Assembly: GCA_020698575.1 (NCBI GenBank)
Contig: CM036245.1
Location: 34,649,148 to 34,713,147, forward strand
From: Bostrychus sinensis
Lineage: Eukaryota; Chordata; Actinopteri; Gobiiformes; Eleotridae
Length of the DNA stretch: 64,000 bases
Direction: 5' to 3'
Shown: in pieces, positions 12,139 through 26,100 of the stretch
Position numbering within the stretch: position 1 is the first letter of the stretch
Layout of the letters: each line of letters begins with the position of its first letter
The notes under the pieces: model-generated
The model's database searches: none
What the model saw: only the letters and a program-made list of their open reading frames with translations
Told to the model about the DNA's origin: nothing
Position numbers and translations under genes: made by a program

Positions 12139-15100
12139 CTGGGAGGAAAAAAAAAAAGAAAAGAAAGACAATATATTTTAGTAAGAAAATGCACACATAA
12201 GACATTCAGGAATAGCACTGACGTTTGACTTTATAAGTGCATTAGATAAACTCAAACAGTAGAAGAATAGTGTTCTGAGAAACTGTGGCTAACCTATGTC
12301 AACATTATAGTGGCAGAGAGAACAAGGTCAGATTTTTTAAGTAAAACAGGCAACAATTAAAAATAACGCACTATAAGGCATTAGTTTTGAATTATAATTA
12401 ATAACCAGTTCATTTGTCCTTTACTATGCATTTCTTCAATATTAATATACACCACTGAGTTGTTAACATTGGGCCTTATTTTACACTACACCTAATAAAG
12501 TGTAACTACGATGCAACTACAAAGTAACAGACCAGAATGTAACCATGTAGTACTTACATGGTGGACGTTTGTGTACTTACAGTTTCTAGATACAAATGTG
12601 ATAAAAAATACTTGTTACACTTCTCTATCACAGTGCATATTACCACTGCACAAAGTAGTCATCATACTGTTTTTTGCAGCAAAATGCACTTTGGTAGAGT
12701 AGTGTAAATATTTTTAGTTAAGCGTAAGTACACAAAATGTCCTTATGTAATTACTACTGTAATTACAATGTGTTATGTAGTAGTTGTGTTGTAGATACAC
12801 TGAAAGTAGACGGAAAGTGGTGTAAAAAATGTTTTTACCAAACATTATTATTAATGTTTTTTTCTTAATAAGTAATGTTTAATTCTTAAGTAATAAGCTC
12901 ATGTAAGTCAAAGCAACATTACGCACGCTGGTGTCTATATCTATAAACTGTCAGTCATTGTAATTTTACACATTTACTGACACTTTTTTACCGCTTAAAA
13001 GTGTTGAGTTTTTCTAGTCTTACGATAAAACAGAGAGTTTCAGCTAATAATGCTAAAACCCATTGCTTCATGAAGCATTCACATTATTTGCTCCAGTCAT
13101 AGAAGTACTGTTTATAATCTTTAAAACAATAAATTTAAAGCTGTCTATCACATTAGATATTATTTAAAATATAGCTGCAGCATTGGCCCTCTCCCAACGT
13201 TCCCCCGGTGCTGGTGCCAGTGTTGAACAATTTTACTTTCAAGACAGGGCTGACATATCTGGCAAGGTACGTCTTAAGGTTGATTTATACTTTTGCGTCT
13301 CCCTGAAACTACTGCTGTTGGCTCGACGGCATTGAAAACCCTTCATACTTCTGCGTTGCTCCTCTGCGTTGTTTCATGCTGTGCCAGTTCACTGCGAGAC
13401 CAAGCAAACAATCACAGCGCTGGCGGTCCATGTTGCCTTGACGTGTCGTTACATTTTTGACCAGGTGCACGTCAGGGCTACGGCGTAAGGTTTTGAGAGG
13501 GCTCTCGGTGACGCAAAGTGGTCCACGAAGCTACGCCGTTGATTTGACCCGGAAGTATAAATCAGCCTTTCGAGTGCGCTCACACTTGCTGGTCCGCAGG
13601 ACTCCGTGTGCTTTTGGGGCAAAAGTCCACACCTGTGTTGATGATGTCATTGGTCTGGTTTAAGTCCACATCTAACTCTGACAAATGAACTGAACTGACT
13701 GAGTGAGCAGTAACAACCCTCACCTGTAGGGGGCAGTGCGCTAGTATTTACTGAGAAAAACTTGCAAAGAAGAAATCTTGCTCTTCTATTGGTTAAAGTG
13801 CATTTGTACTTCACCAGGATCACACCAGGACTCAGAGCGCACCGCACCGAACCCCCTGATTTCAGGAGGACCAGAGTTCACTTGTTTGGTACGCACCTGG
13901 GCATGATTGTGCGTTCACACCTGCTCAGTCAAACCTTTCCCAGGAAGCACACCAGAGTTAAATTGAAGCAAACCAAACACAACAAGTGTGAACACAGCCT
14001 TATAGTATTTATCACAATTTGGACCATTGCTCTGCAGCAAACTGGGTGTACCCCACCTAAGGCCCAAAGTGAGTGGGATTGGCTCCAGTCACTCACGAGC
14101 CCTAATGGCAATAAGCAGAAGATGAATGAATGAATGAATGAATGAATGAATGAACCATTGCTATGACAACATGGCTGTAGATAGCCCACATGTCCTAGAG
14201 ACTTTTTGCTTAGGGTCACATAAGGAATGTCAGCCCTTATTCCAGTATAAACCATTTTGTAAAGCACTACATCTATTGTGCACTATTCTTCTGCTGTCTG
14301 TGAGTAAACACAGTTTTTAACAGCTGATAATAAGGCATAACACAACTTTTATGCTTGAAAGTCTGAGCTCTTCATATTGACAATTAGTCTGGCCAGCCAA
14401 ACTCATTCACTTTCCTATCAAAGTAAAGTGGGTCTGGAACCCCCATTCGTATTGTCTTTTATGTTTGTACTAAGGCTCAAATTGATTTATAAAATGGTAT
14501 TACTGGCCAGGCTAACTGACAACAAGAGAAAGCCACAATATGAAGAGCGGTTGCTGTAGCATCAGGTTGCAGTATAGCTTTGAGAAGCATGATGTAGCAA
14601 ATGAATGAGCCAAACAAAACACATGAGCCAAGCCGGCCAGTGCTTAAATGTTTTGTTTTTTTCTCTTAGCATTAGCTTAGCTGCATGATATTTTTACCTA
14701 TACCTTTTCTGCGAGGAGAAGGTCTCCTTGAACCACCTGCTTTATAAGCACATACAGTACACGTCATATACTGTCATTGCTATGCTTGTTATTCCCTACA
14801 AGTAAGAAATGTGCAAATTTTAAACCCACCTTGGACAACTTTGGTGAGTGCTTCAGTCTTAATAGTCCCTTCAAGGGTGGAAAGGTCAACTCCTTATAGA
14901 AACAAAAAAAAACAAAAAAAAAAACAAAACAACAGTCAATGTCTTGCTCTTCAATTACAATGGTGTTCTGGTTGGGTTAAATCAACACTCCATAATCTTT
15001 TTCATGAAAAATTGTAAACATTGTAGCCTTAATTAGATTTTTATGGTTTCTTGACCTTAAAACATCAAGATTAACTTTTGTTTGAAGATGTGCCACACTT

Positions 15101-18100
15101 GACAAATATGTATGTGTTTTTTAAAGTAATCCAGCCACAGGGGTCACAAGCCTGTGTACTGACCCTGAGAAGTCTGCTCTACTATTCCCAGCTTGTCCAT
15201 AATAAAAAAACATGTTCAAATATAATAAGGGTGTCCATGTGTCCTCAGGACACCATAGGCCAGAGGCTGACAATTGGCTTTGTTCATTTTGTCTGACCTT
15301 GGGGAAAAGATTTGGCAGACCCAGATGTACAGTGAGGTTAGCTTGGAAAGCTTTGCTAAAGCCCGTCAAAGAGGTTTTTCAGTCCTATTTCTGACAAAGA
15401 TTGACCAGATCCTGTGGGAGCCTGAATACATTGTCTCAGTAAATCATGTTCTCCATCGCCATTGTAATTCAGAGTTAAGGCTTGTGAGACTCCTTGAAGT
15501 CACTGTCAGGTACCACCAGGCCATGTGGACTACTGTTCGAGTTCTTGAGGAGGCAAAACCTGGTATTTTGTGAGGTTGTCTTGGATGACACACCTCTGCA
15601 ACAGAGAGTCAGAACTGTTTCCCGGCAGACTCTGGAAGGATGCTCGGGGGATAAGGGAGGGCGGGGGACAAACAAAGAGACAAAGTGTTGAAGCTTTGAC
15701 TGCTGTCTTTATGACCCTTCCCCCAGATAATCAGAAAAGGATACGTGGACAATCAGGTTTTTGAGGTGCAACTGTCAAAATTAGTGAGAATTCCAAATCT
15801 GTACTGACTAAAACTGTGTGACTAACCTTCCAGATCGATGTTGGTGGTGCCAGAGCTGTATGAGTACTGCGGGCCTGGAGAGACATAAGATAATGAAATA
15901 CATGATAAACATCGCCTTTACAAGTCATTTAGTAACATGCCATACCTGAAACCACTCTGGTGACTTTGGTGAGGGTCGGCTCGCCTTCGATGACCCTGGT
16001 AACCTTGGAGACGGTTGGTTGACCGCTAATGACCCTTGTGACCTTACTGGTGGAGGGCTGCCTTTCGATAACCCTTGTCACCTTTCTCACATCAGGAACT
16101 AGAAGAAAAATACCAAGATTTATTCCTTTCTTACCTGTAACCATCAACATCTTTTTACATGCATCTTCCGACAAGTTTTTAGAATTAATAGATGAATGCT
16201 ACATGTCGCATCCTGCATGAGTGCCTGTAATTACAGTAATTATGATGTTCAAGGATGGATTATTAACAAAATGTGTTATGGTTAGCAACATGTTTTGACA
16301 GTTAACACACCTCACTTATTCTGCCCTTTTGTGCCGCATGTATACTTAGTTATCAAGGTATCTGAAGTACTATACCTGTTTCAACACGAGTGATGATCCT
16401 TTCTATCAACAACAACAAAAAAAGTGGTTAATATTCAGAATGTGTGCTATGACATACAGTATTAGTCAAATTCAGCAACTTACTCATGAATGTAAGGGGG
16501 ATTTCCTGATACCTAAAACCTGAAATAAACTGGAGATAACACCATACAGAATAATTAGATGTCTGAAGGCCCCTAAATAAGATCTGTTTAATGAACATTG
16601 AATTACATAAAACGTATTGCAGCAATCACAGAGATACAATGCTACAGATACTACTAGGCTACTAAAGCTCAAGTGGAGAATGTCATTGGGTTCCAGAGTA
16701 AATTGCCATTGCCAATTCTGTATTCAAATAATGCCATGGTGTCAGTCAAGGACTGATACTTATGGCTAATTTACGCTGAATGGCCCTTATTCATTTAGTA
16801 AGTTGTGGTTGCTTTAAGCATAAAAACTGCTCAGTGTAGCTACTAGACAGAACTTGGAATTGAACTCGCTGTGCGATGCAGCCACCTGGTCAGAGCTGAG
16901 GTCACTGCACTATTTCCCTGGAGCAGCCACACTCAGACCGGGAAGCGGCAGCTGCAATGAGCTCCGAGACAGTCCTGAAGAGACATGTGGGACTGGTTTT
17001 GTCACAAATAAAGGATCGCTGTTGACTTTTTTAATTGGCTAATGTTTGAGCAAACTTTGGATGGGGACAGTTTGAATCCAGCGCTTCACTTAGAAAGAGG
17101 AGCTTGCTCCTCCTCACAGACAGATGAGTACATGTACTGTTGTAGCCGTGTGTTTATGGGGGCTGTCCCGGGTCTGAGCATGGCTTATCACGGTTTGAGT
17201 GGTCCAAGTGTAGCCCGTCCTCCATGTGCCTGTCCCAGGGAAAAGCACTACTCAGGCAGAGAGACCTTCAGCCACAGTAAATATGCCCCCACCTTCCTTC
17301 ACTGAGTCCGAGCCACAGCCACTTGTCGCTGGTCCAGGCTCGGTCTGGGTCGGTTAAGGCTATGGTTCTTTTACATCTTCTGTATTTACCAGGATATCAA
17401 GATAAATATGGGGTTGACCCTAAAACTAAAGCTTTAATATTATTTTCCATACGTAAAAACACTTATATTTTCATAAATCCCATGCAAATCAGCTCATCTC
17501 TGTGTCTAAGCAGCTGCTCTGTCTGTGACAGAGGGGCGGGGAATGCGCAGTGGCACAAATTACGATCGTGCGGTGTTTTCATTCACTGTTCCGTGGGTTT
17601 TGGGCGGTTTTTAATTTGCTGTTGGGCGGGTTTTGACTTTCAGACCTGGCAACCCTGGCCATTGTGTTGGATGGGCAGCACATCTCTGATATGGTATTTG
17701 TGTGACTCTATTTGTGGACTCTAATTTACACTAAGTGCATTGCATGTGCCGTGTGTATCTGGCCACAGCCAGCTGATGAGACCACATGTTCATGGCAGAG
17801 AGGCCAATTCACGCTGGAAGTCTTGTGATTCTGCGGAAGTCCTTGTTATTGTTCAGTCCTCTGTGTTTTTTTTCTTTGTCTTATTACCAAGTCTTTGTAC
17901 AACTGGCTTCTGTTGCTGTCCGGTTCAGAAATAAATACAGAGCTGCTCATAATACAACATATTCTGGTGTTTTATGACAAAAACAGCAAACTGCCAGGTT
18001 TGTTTGGGTCAGCGGTGCACCACCCTTCGTTTCTCTGATATGTTACTTTGTCTGTGATTGTTCCGCCCACAGAAACAAAATTTAAGCAAACGGGTACCAG

Positions 18101-21100
18101 ATTCTTTGTATAGAATAGGAAAAGAGTTTGTGTAGCCGGCCATGCTTGTACTCTAACACAGCTGGTGTAAACTCATGCCTTGACTTGAATGGCGTCTATT
18201 TATTTCAGAAGTTGAACAGCACACGTACTGCACATGCAATGTATTCAGAGTGAATTGGGCGTTAGACACATTCAGACATGAAATAACAGAACTCTCACAG
18301 TCACTGATTAGGAGGAACTTTAAAGTGGCCAATTCACCTATACATGCATCCAAGACATGCAGACTCCACACAGTGAGAATTGAACCACAGTGGAAATTGA
18401 ACCCCCAATCTCCAATCTGCCACCACCCTATATTATTTTCTGTAATTCTGCTTAATATAAGCCAGTATTTATAAAATATTCTGCGTTGAAGCCTAAGGCA
18501 TAATAACCCTGCTGTAAAGACAGATATGTAATTTGTCCAACCTTGATCTGCATGTATGAGATGAACCTCCTCAGTAGAGATTCAAGCTCTCTGCTTCCTA
18601 CTGGGACATCTGGAAGGTACAATATATTGTTTGCTTAATATTATTCCTTTCATTAAGGTAATAAAAATGTCTCATAAGTATTCGTTTGGCAGATTCTCAA
18701 ATAGGAAGAGAGTTAGTTGTTTGAAATGGTACCTGCAGGATACAGAACTTTGTCGACATAGTGAAGAACTCCATTTGTGGCCATGGTATCAAAGTCTCCC
18801 ACTTTGATGTTGTTCACAGACATACTGTTGTTCGCCTGGAGGAGACAGTTAATCAATTAAAGACAAGAAACTTCCAAAACAAAGGTCTTGCATGAACCTG
18901 TTTTTCTACAGTGATTTAGCACAGCATACTTTGCAAGAACTCTGTACTCTGCAGAACTTAACTATATTAGGTGGAGCTCTGCATCAGCCAAAGGGATTAA
19001 TAGACTCACGGATGGCTGTGTATGCAATAAGTTAAGTACAATACCACAATACATTTACACCTGACAAATTAGCAATAACACCAAATATTGCAAATTATAA
19101 ATCAATACAATCTGACAACCAATAGACTACTGGTACTGCAACAAAAAAAATAGGCAGGCATTTCAAATTGACACAACCCTCACCATTTATCCAGGCTTGG
19201 GAACGGAACAATGTGTGGCTAGAGTTGCTCCACCTTGGAGAATCAAACCCCTAACCTCCAGCATGGGGGAATTAAAAACTTCACCAACAGGGAGCTAATT
19301 AAAAAGCCTGGCAACAACACGTTTTTAATGTCGGGGCATGGGTAGATGTGTTATCCAATAAAGGAGTTAGCGCTGCATTAGCTAAATACTACATTCCACA
19401 AGCTACTGAATTCTTGTGTCACGCTGGACAAATAGTTACAGAAAGAAAACCAACAATTAACTTTGACAAATGAGAATAACTACCAAATTAAGATCCAGTT
19501 CTTTGAAATCTAATGTTTGTGGTTGTATAAATTGGAATGAAGAAAAATGCTACTCTTTTCAATGGAATGAGTCCGTCACTCAAGAATGATCTACAGGTAT
19601 GAAATCTGAATTTATCATGGTTTTGTGTACGTTCTATGCAAGTTGTTATTATGGCTAGGTAATAGCAATGTTTTCTGGGAATAAAATCAAATGACCCTGT
19701 AGCAGTTTCAGCGCCAATGAGATTTTTTTTTTTCTTAATTTAGATTTGGGACAAGAAGAAGGTATATATTAAAAAGTATTGTTACTTCAGTGATAATTTT
19801 ACTCAAGTGGAAGTAAAAGTAGTCAATGAAATTAATCCTTAAAAAGTCATTCAGTGAAGTTATTTGCTTTCACTTTTGATTGATTGAATGCTCCTGCTAT
19901 TGCTCATTCAGGCCTAAATATTTAAAAATATTGTTTAAGAAAAAGTTTTTACTGTCAAGTACAATACATTCGTGCCTATGTGACCTCCTATCCACATGAC
20001 AAATGATACAAATGACATGTATACAAAGATGTAGTGCATTATTCTTTCATCTTGGTGCCTTAGATTCTCCTTTTGAGTCTTCCTTCAAATGATCTATTAC
20101 AGTGGTTCTCAAACTGTGGTACGGATACCACTAGACCTGGCTTAGATCTGGTTTTGCACTGGTTTTGTCACGGTTTAGTCCTGGTTTACACCTGGCTTAG
20201 TCCTAGTTTAGACCAGGCTTAGTCCTGGTTAAGTTCTGGTTTAGACCGGTTTAATCCTTTGATAGTCCTGGTTTCGTCCCAATTTAGCCCTGGTTTAGTC
20301 CTTGTTTAGACCTGGCATAGCCCTGATTTAGACCTAGTTTAGTCTTGATTTAGACCTGGTTTAGTCCTGTGCTAGTCCTAGTTAATCCTGGTCCTGGACT
20401 AGTCAGGATTTAGGCTGTTTGAAGCATTTGCAAAGCCCAACATTGTCTGAGGTGGTACTTGTGAAAAGTTTAAGAATCACTGACCTACTGTATGATCAAA
20501 TATCTGTGTCAATGTCCATAAAGTGCAGAACACACTCACTGCGATGACTTTGAGGTTGGTGCCCTGGAGAGACCTGAGCAGGTTGGTCACTCCCAACTCC
20601 AGACCTCCCTTGATGAAGACTCCGTTATTGAAGTGATACAGGAGGATGGTTCTGAGAGCATTTATATCCTCTTCAAACAAGACACAACACATCTTATTAA
20701 ACATTTTCAATCACTTTTCAATCACAGATATTGCTCTTTGGTTGATTCATAGCTTTGGACAACGTACTTTTTAGCACGTCCAAGTCGCTGCTACTCAAGC
20801 CAGCAAAAGCGGAATCACTCGGGGCAAAAAGCGTGAAGTCTCCCTCCTGTTTGAGCAGATCAGTCAAACCAGCAGCCTCCATTAAAGACAAAAAGATCCT
20901 ACCACAGAGAGACGAAAATAGTTATTAGCCTGTTAGCAGAAACCACCGTGGGTCCAGATACTGCAAAAACAGCATTGGCCGCTCTCCCATACGCTCCATG
21001 TGAAAGTAATGGAAACATACAAAGAAATGCAGCGCAGTGGACTCACTTGAACTTTCCTTCTTCTGTAAGAATCTGGAACATAGACTTTTCCACTGGTTTC

Positions 21101-23085
21101 AGGAGTGTTTTCATGAGATGGAGGGCCCCGTTGTGTCCTTCTTTGCTGCCTCGGAACAGACAGGAGTTTTCAATGCACACGGCCTGCAAAAATATTCCAA
21201 CCACAGGAGAAGGAATTAGGTCATGTTGGTGCTCAGAAGTAAAGATTGAAAGCACATGGACAAGCAAAATGTATATTTCAAATATGTTCTCATGACAAGG
21301 CAAAACATGGTCAGTGGATCTACCTTAGCTAATACTGAAAGAGCACCTATCTCGAATGCCATATTTACTATGGCCTCCGAAGAAACTGGTTGAAGGAGAT
21401 ACATTATGCTTTTACTTTATACTTTAAAACCAATCACTCGAACAGCAGTGCATGTGTTACAACAATATTAACTGACTAAAAGAAAATGTTTCCAATAAGT
21501 ACTCTACTGGTGCCATAAAGAAACAAGTGGGGAGCAGAGTGCAGTTGGGTTGTGCTTTGTGTTTGAACAGAATCTCAGACAAAAAGCTTTTTTACTTCCC
21601 TAATCTTTTTTATGGTGCAATTTTACTACAAAATGAAAAATAGCTGAGAGGAATGAGAGAAAACAGAGCTGTACACCGTTTATTATTATTTTTATTTTTT
21701 TGGTTAAAGAAATTAAAGCAGACTGGATGTAGAGGGCTTGTTGATTCATCAGTGCTTTAAGACCATTTTTTTCTTTAAACCTCTAACACATTTGGGACCA
21801 TTTTTGAATTTTTTTTTTTTTTTTTTGCATTTTCAAGCTTCAACATCTTTTTATGCTGTTTAAACATACATTTTCAAATAATGTTTTGGACTAAGTTTCC
21901 CCCATACACTTGTACATTTAAGACCAATTTGGACACACTGACTTCTCATTTTTAGTTCTGCTTTAATTTAGAGATTATATAATATGATACCTATAAATAC
22001 CTTCTCAATCTGGGCTTCTGGGTTGAAAATTTAATCAGTTGACATTTTACATGAATTTACATGTTTTGACCCTCAGGGGCACAGTTACTCTTTTACACAG
22101 AGGTTTTAGTGGTGCTCTCTCTTACTCCATTCCTTGTTACTGCATGATAATAAAATACATAGTTTCATAACTTTTGTGGTCTGAATGTGTTGGTATTTTA
22201 GATGGTGAAGTGCTGGGAATGTGTCTGAGAAAATATTTGTGTGTGTGTTTTTCTGAATGTGAAAAATGGGTCACCAAACCCTCACAATCATGCACATAGC
22301 CAAACAGAGCTCCTAAAACCCTAGTTACATTCACTTTTGCAGCATAAATGGTGCAAAATCATAAAAAAAAACATTAAAAGCATCAATAAAACTTTTATAG
22401 TTCTGGTAGGGAGAGACTGATGAAAGATCTAAAACTTTGAAAGTTTTTATTCTTAAAATTTTTATAGCACTCTTTTGGGACAGGAACCGTTTTTGACACT
22501 AATGGTGTATTTTGACATATATACACTCAAACTGCTCAAAACAGAATTATTTTTATTTTGTTATACATTATTGACCTATGTAAGGCTCTAACCTCAACCC
22601 AAATAATCCACTTTGCAATTTCTTTTTTGGAAAATAATTTGTTGTTTTGCAAATTGTGCAAATTGTGGGCCTGGGGTGTGTGGTTTCTTGATGGGGAATT
22701 AAACCTTTGACCACATCTACCAAAGACCGGAGTACAGAGAGAGAAAAGTCCCTTTTGGCTGCTTCTTTTCTTTGTTTCAGTAGTTGCCTCAGCGATTCAG
22801 TGGCACACGCACTTGTTTTTACACCAGATAACGTTCATAACACAACACTCTATTTATCCAGGCTTGGGTACAAAGTGTGGCTGGTGTTTTTGTCTAATAC
22901 TGTATACACAATACTCACAGAGCGATAGATGAAGACCCTGAGGAACTTTCCACCAAGAGTCTCCAGGCGCTGTCCATTGTACATCTGTCCCAGAGTGATC
23001 TTATTCTTTAGAATGTGGTTCTCCAGGATGATCATCAGCAAATCCTGGTCTATGGCCATCACGTCATCTGGATAGGAAATGCAAA

Positions 23086-23119
<34 letters not shown>

Positions 23120-26100
23120 CAATAGTAAAAGTAGGATTTAATATTTCAGGAAAATATCAGAAAAATATTTTTTTGTGATCTGGATTCAGAAATGTTTTCT
23201 AAAGATTTGTTACCATTTTGACAGCAAGAGAGAGATACTAATTCCAAACACAAGGGGTCAGTAAAGAAACAAATGGTAGCATTTTTGTGTGGATCTGAAT
23301 TACTGTTATTTGGTATGTTGGTTGGTCTGTCTGTTAACGTTTACTGTATTCTCTATACTTGTATGCAGAGGTGTGTAGTAATGAGTTACAGCGTTACAGT
23401 CACTTGAGTAACTTTGTTAATATATTGTATTAATAGGAGTGATTTATCACAGCACCATAGTTTATACTTCTGTATAGTACCATTTCTGGCAACTCTACCA
23501 ACCTCTGCTTGAAAGTTTTGAACATTTCCGACAAACCCCTATTTGTCAGAGGGTTATTAAAAATTAGCTGACACTTGTGCTGACAAGTTGATTAAAAATG
23601 TCTGCCTAGAATTACTAAGGATCAAAACATGCTCTCCGTCCACGTTCAGGAATGCACCAGAGAGTGTGTTGGTCTTACATGGCAGAAAACTTCACTCATG
23701 TCTACAAACTGTGGATACATTCTCATATGAGTCAGCACACTTGGAGACTTGGTGATATTTCCTTTTAACTCACCGCTGAAGGCCGAATCCAAGGGAGCCA
23801 GCAGTGTGTACTCAGCCCCGGGTCTCATGGCTGCAGAAAGGCCCAACTCCGACACCAGATCTTTGAAGACGGCCTGAGAGCTGCCCATCAGTTGCATCAC
23901 CTGCTTGGCTTAAAGGACACACCTACAGTTAATACCCTTACAGTGGTAGTTGGCACAAACATCACTCACAGCTACATACTGTATCCAATCATATACATGG
24001 GATAGTGACATAAGCAACAATATTTACATTTATTAAAACTCGGGCGTACTGTTCAGATTTTTTTGATACCAGTACTTAAATGATACTTTTTCTATAATGT
24101 GTTAATTCATCTTCTTCAATCATCAAACACAATAATACTGAATAAAAGACCAATTTTTTTAGCAAAATTCCTAGCTGTAAGTTAAAACCAGCAGTTTGTA
24201 TGATTTATTCTGTGTTATTTATTTGATTCATTAAAGGTCTCACTAGATATTTTATATCTATATAGCTTGGTATTAAATAAATAGCTTGCAGGGAAAACAG
24301 AGATGACTAGCCTATGTAAGTCAGTAAATAAGTAAGTACCCTGGACAGGTTGCAAGGGTGACTCTTGGAGACACACACTGACAGACAACCATTCACTCTC
24401 ACATTTATTCACTAGGGGCAAGTTAGAGCGGTCTTACTCATTGCACAGCTTGGGGTCTGCACACAGCTCTTCAAGCCTCAACTGACGGCCCATATGGTAG
24501 CTTATAGGCCTAATAACTGAATTCATTTTTAGTATGTGCTATATAGCTACAATGAACACTATACACCTATATAATTGTATTTTATTTCTTTTTTTTACCT
24601 TGATAAATGTTTTTTTTTCCAAAGGAGGGTAACTGTTAAAACAAACTGGCAACCCAGCACCCTTACAGCATGGCTTGCAACATCGGCACACTTGAAGATA
24701 ATTTGTAAAAGCATGCTTCAGTTTATGTTAGTGCTGCTAGCTGCGTATGCACATGACATAAAATGGATAGTTTTTTTATTAAAAAGGGGGACAAAAAACA
24801 GCGTTGTATGAAAAATTTTGATGTGGGCAAAAATAGTGAAAAGTCAAGGATGTGCATGACAGCTAAAGCTAAATACTCTTTTATTTGAAAATGCCTTGGT
24901 TTTTAAGGATGACCAGTTTACTGTAAAAAACTGTGCGGGAGACAAGGTGTATTGTAGTTGCTGTCCCCTTCACTTTGCTCTGCCAGTGGCTCTTGGGGGG
25001 GAAAAAAAATTGTGGGATCACTGATTTAAGCAATTTAATTCATCCAAAACTTGTCTTGGACGGTGGGAGGATGCTGAATTACCCAGATAGAACCCACGGT
25101 AACACAGGGAGGACATAAAGATATGACTTAGAGAGAGAAGTAGTAAAATACTAACAACTTCAGCAGTTTTAACCCCATTATAGGGACATTGTGGTGTAAA
25201 TAATATATCTGATACACATATATTTTTGGCAGACCAAACTATTTCGAGACCTTTTCAATGCCAATCCTAGCTGCTCAGTAAGTACATCTGAGTCCAAATA
25301 GTTCATTATAAAATTAGGTAAAACTATGAACTGAAAGAACAGAAGTCTAACCTGAATCTGGCATGAGAACCTGGTCGATGTAGTGGATGACTCCGTTGTT
25401 GGTCACTACGTCCTTCTTCAGCACCATCTTGATTCCATTCACTGTTAAACTGTCTCCATCACACCCGATCTCGATGTTACTGCCCTCCATGGTCTCATAC
25501 ATGGTGCCAACCATGATGGCCTCGGCGCACTGCACTGAATTCAGGAGGTGATACTTCACCAGAGCTGCAAGAAATAAACAATTATGGGAAGAGTTGGTTA
25601 ATAGGCAATATAGTGTTACTACTGTTCAAGAGAATAGGGACAAAACAGCTCCAAAGCTAACAGTTGGCTCAGTAAAGGTAGAGACTTTCACCTATTAACC
25701 GGAAAGCTGCCAGCAGTGCGTAATGTCGTTGTGTTCTTGGGCACCCTTTAGCTGTACTTTACTTAGGTAAAAAAAAAAAGGAGAGTACTTCCTCCACCAC
25801 TGCATTAAAGTCAATCTTTTTGTAATTAATACTGAAGCAAATTTGTCATAATTGGCACATGTATTTTTTTAAGTTAAAAATGTATTGGCCACAGGTCTAC
25901 AATAGTGCCCTCCACTAACGTTGGCACATTTGATAATATTTGTAGGTAACTTTGTGTTGTACTTTTGGAGGCTTTCGAACCATCCACCTGCATTGGGACA
26001 AGATAAAAGCTGATTCATAACACACCCAGTTTACTTCAAATTATTCATTCATTCATTCATTCAAGTCATGGTTGTTATAGTGCCTGTTTCTTGTCACCCA

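Larger units (their letters stand above)
16530..18541. other. postn intron 15, repeats only
   Basis: Contains unidentified sequence plus two dispersed repeats that recur elsewhere in the window (17957-18144 and 18153-18290). No additional exon was recognised. Confidence 0.5.

Noticed and set aside
13762..14133. 123-codon plus-strand frame
   Set aside because: It runs across unique sequence into a SINE tail and has no family signal.
15078..15691. Cluster of short overlapping frames between postn exons 19 and 20
   Set aside because: I looked for an extra tail exon here; none has periostin-like text with matching phase-1 splice sites.
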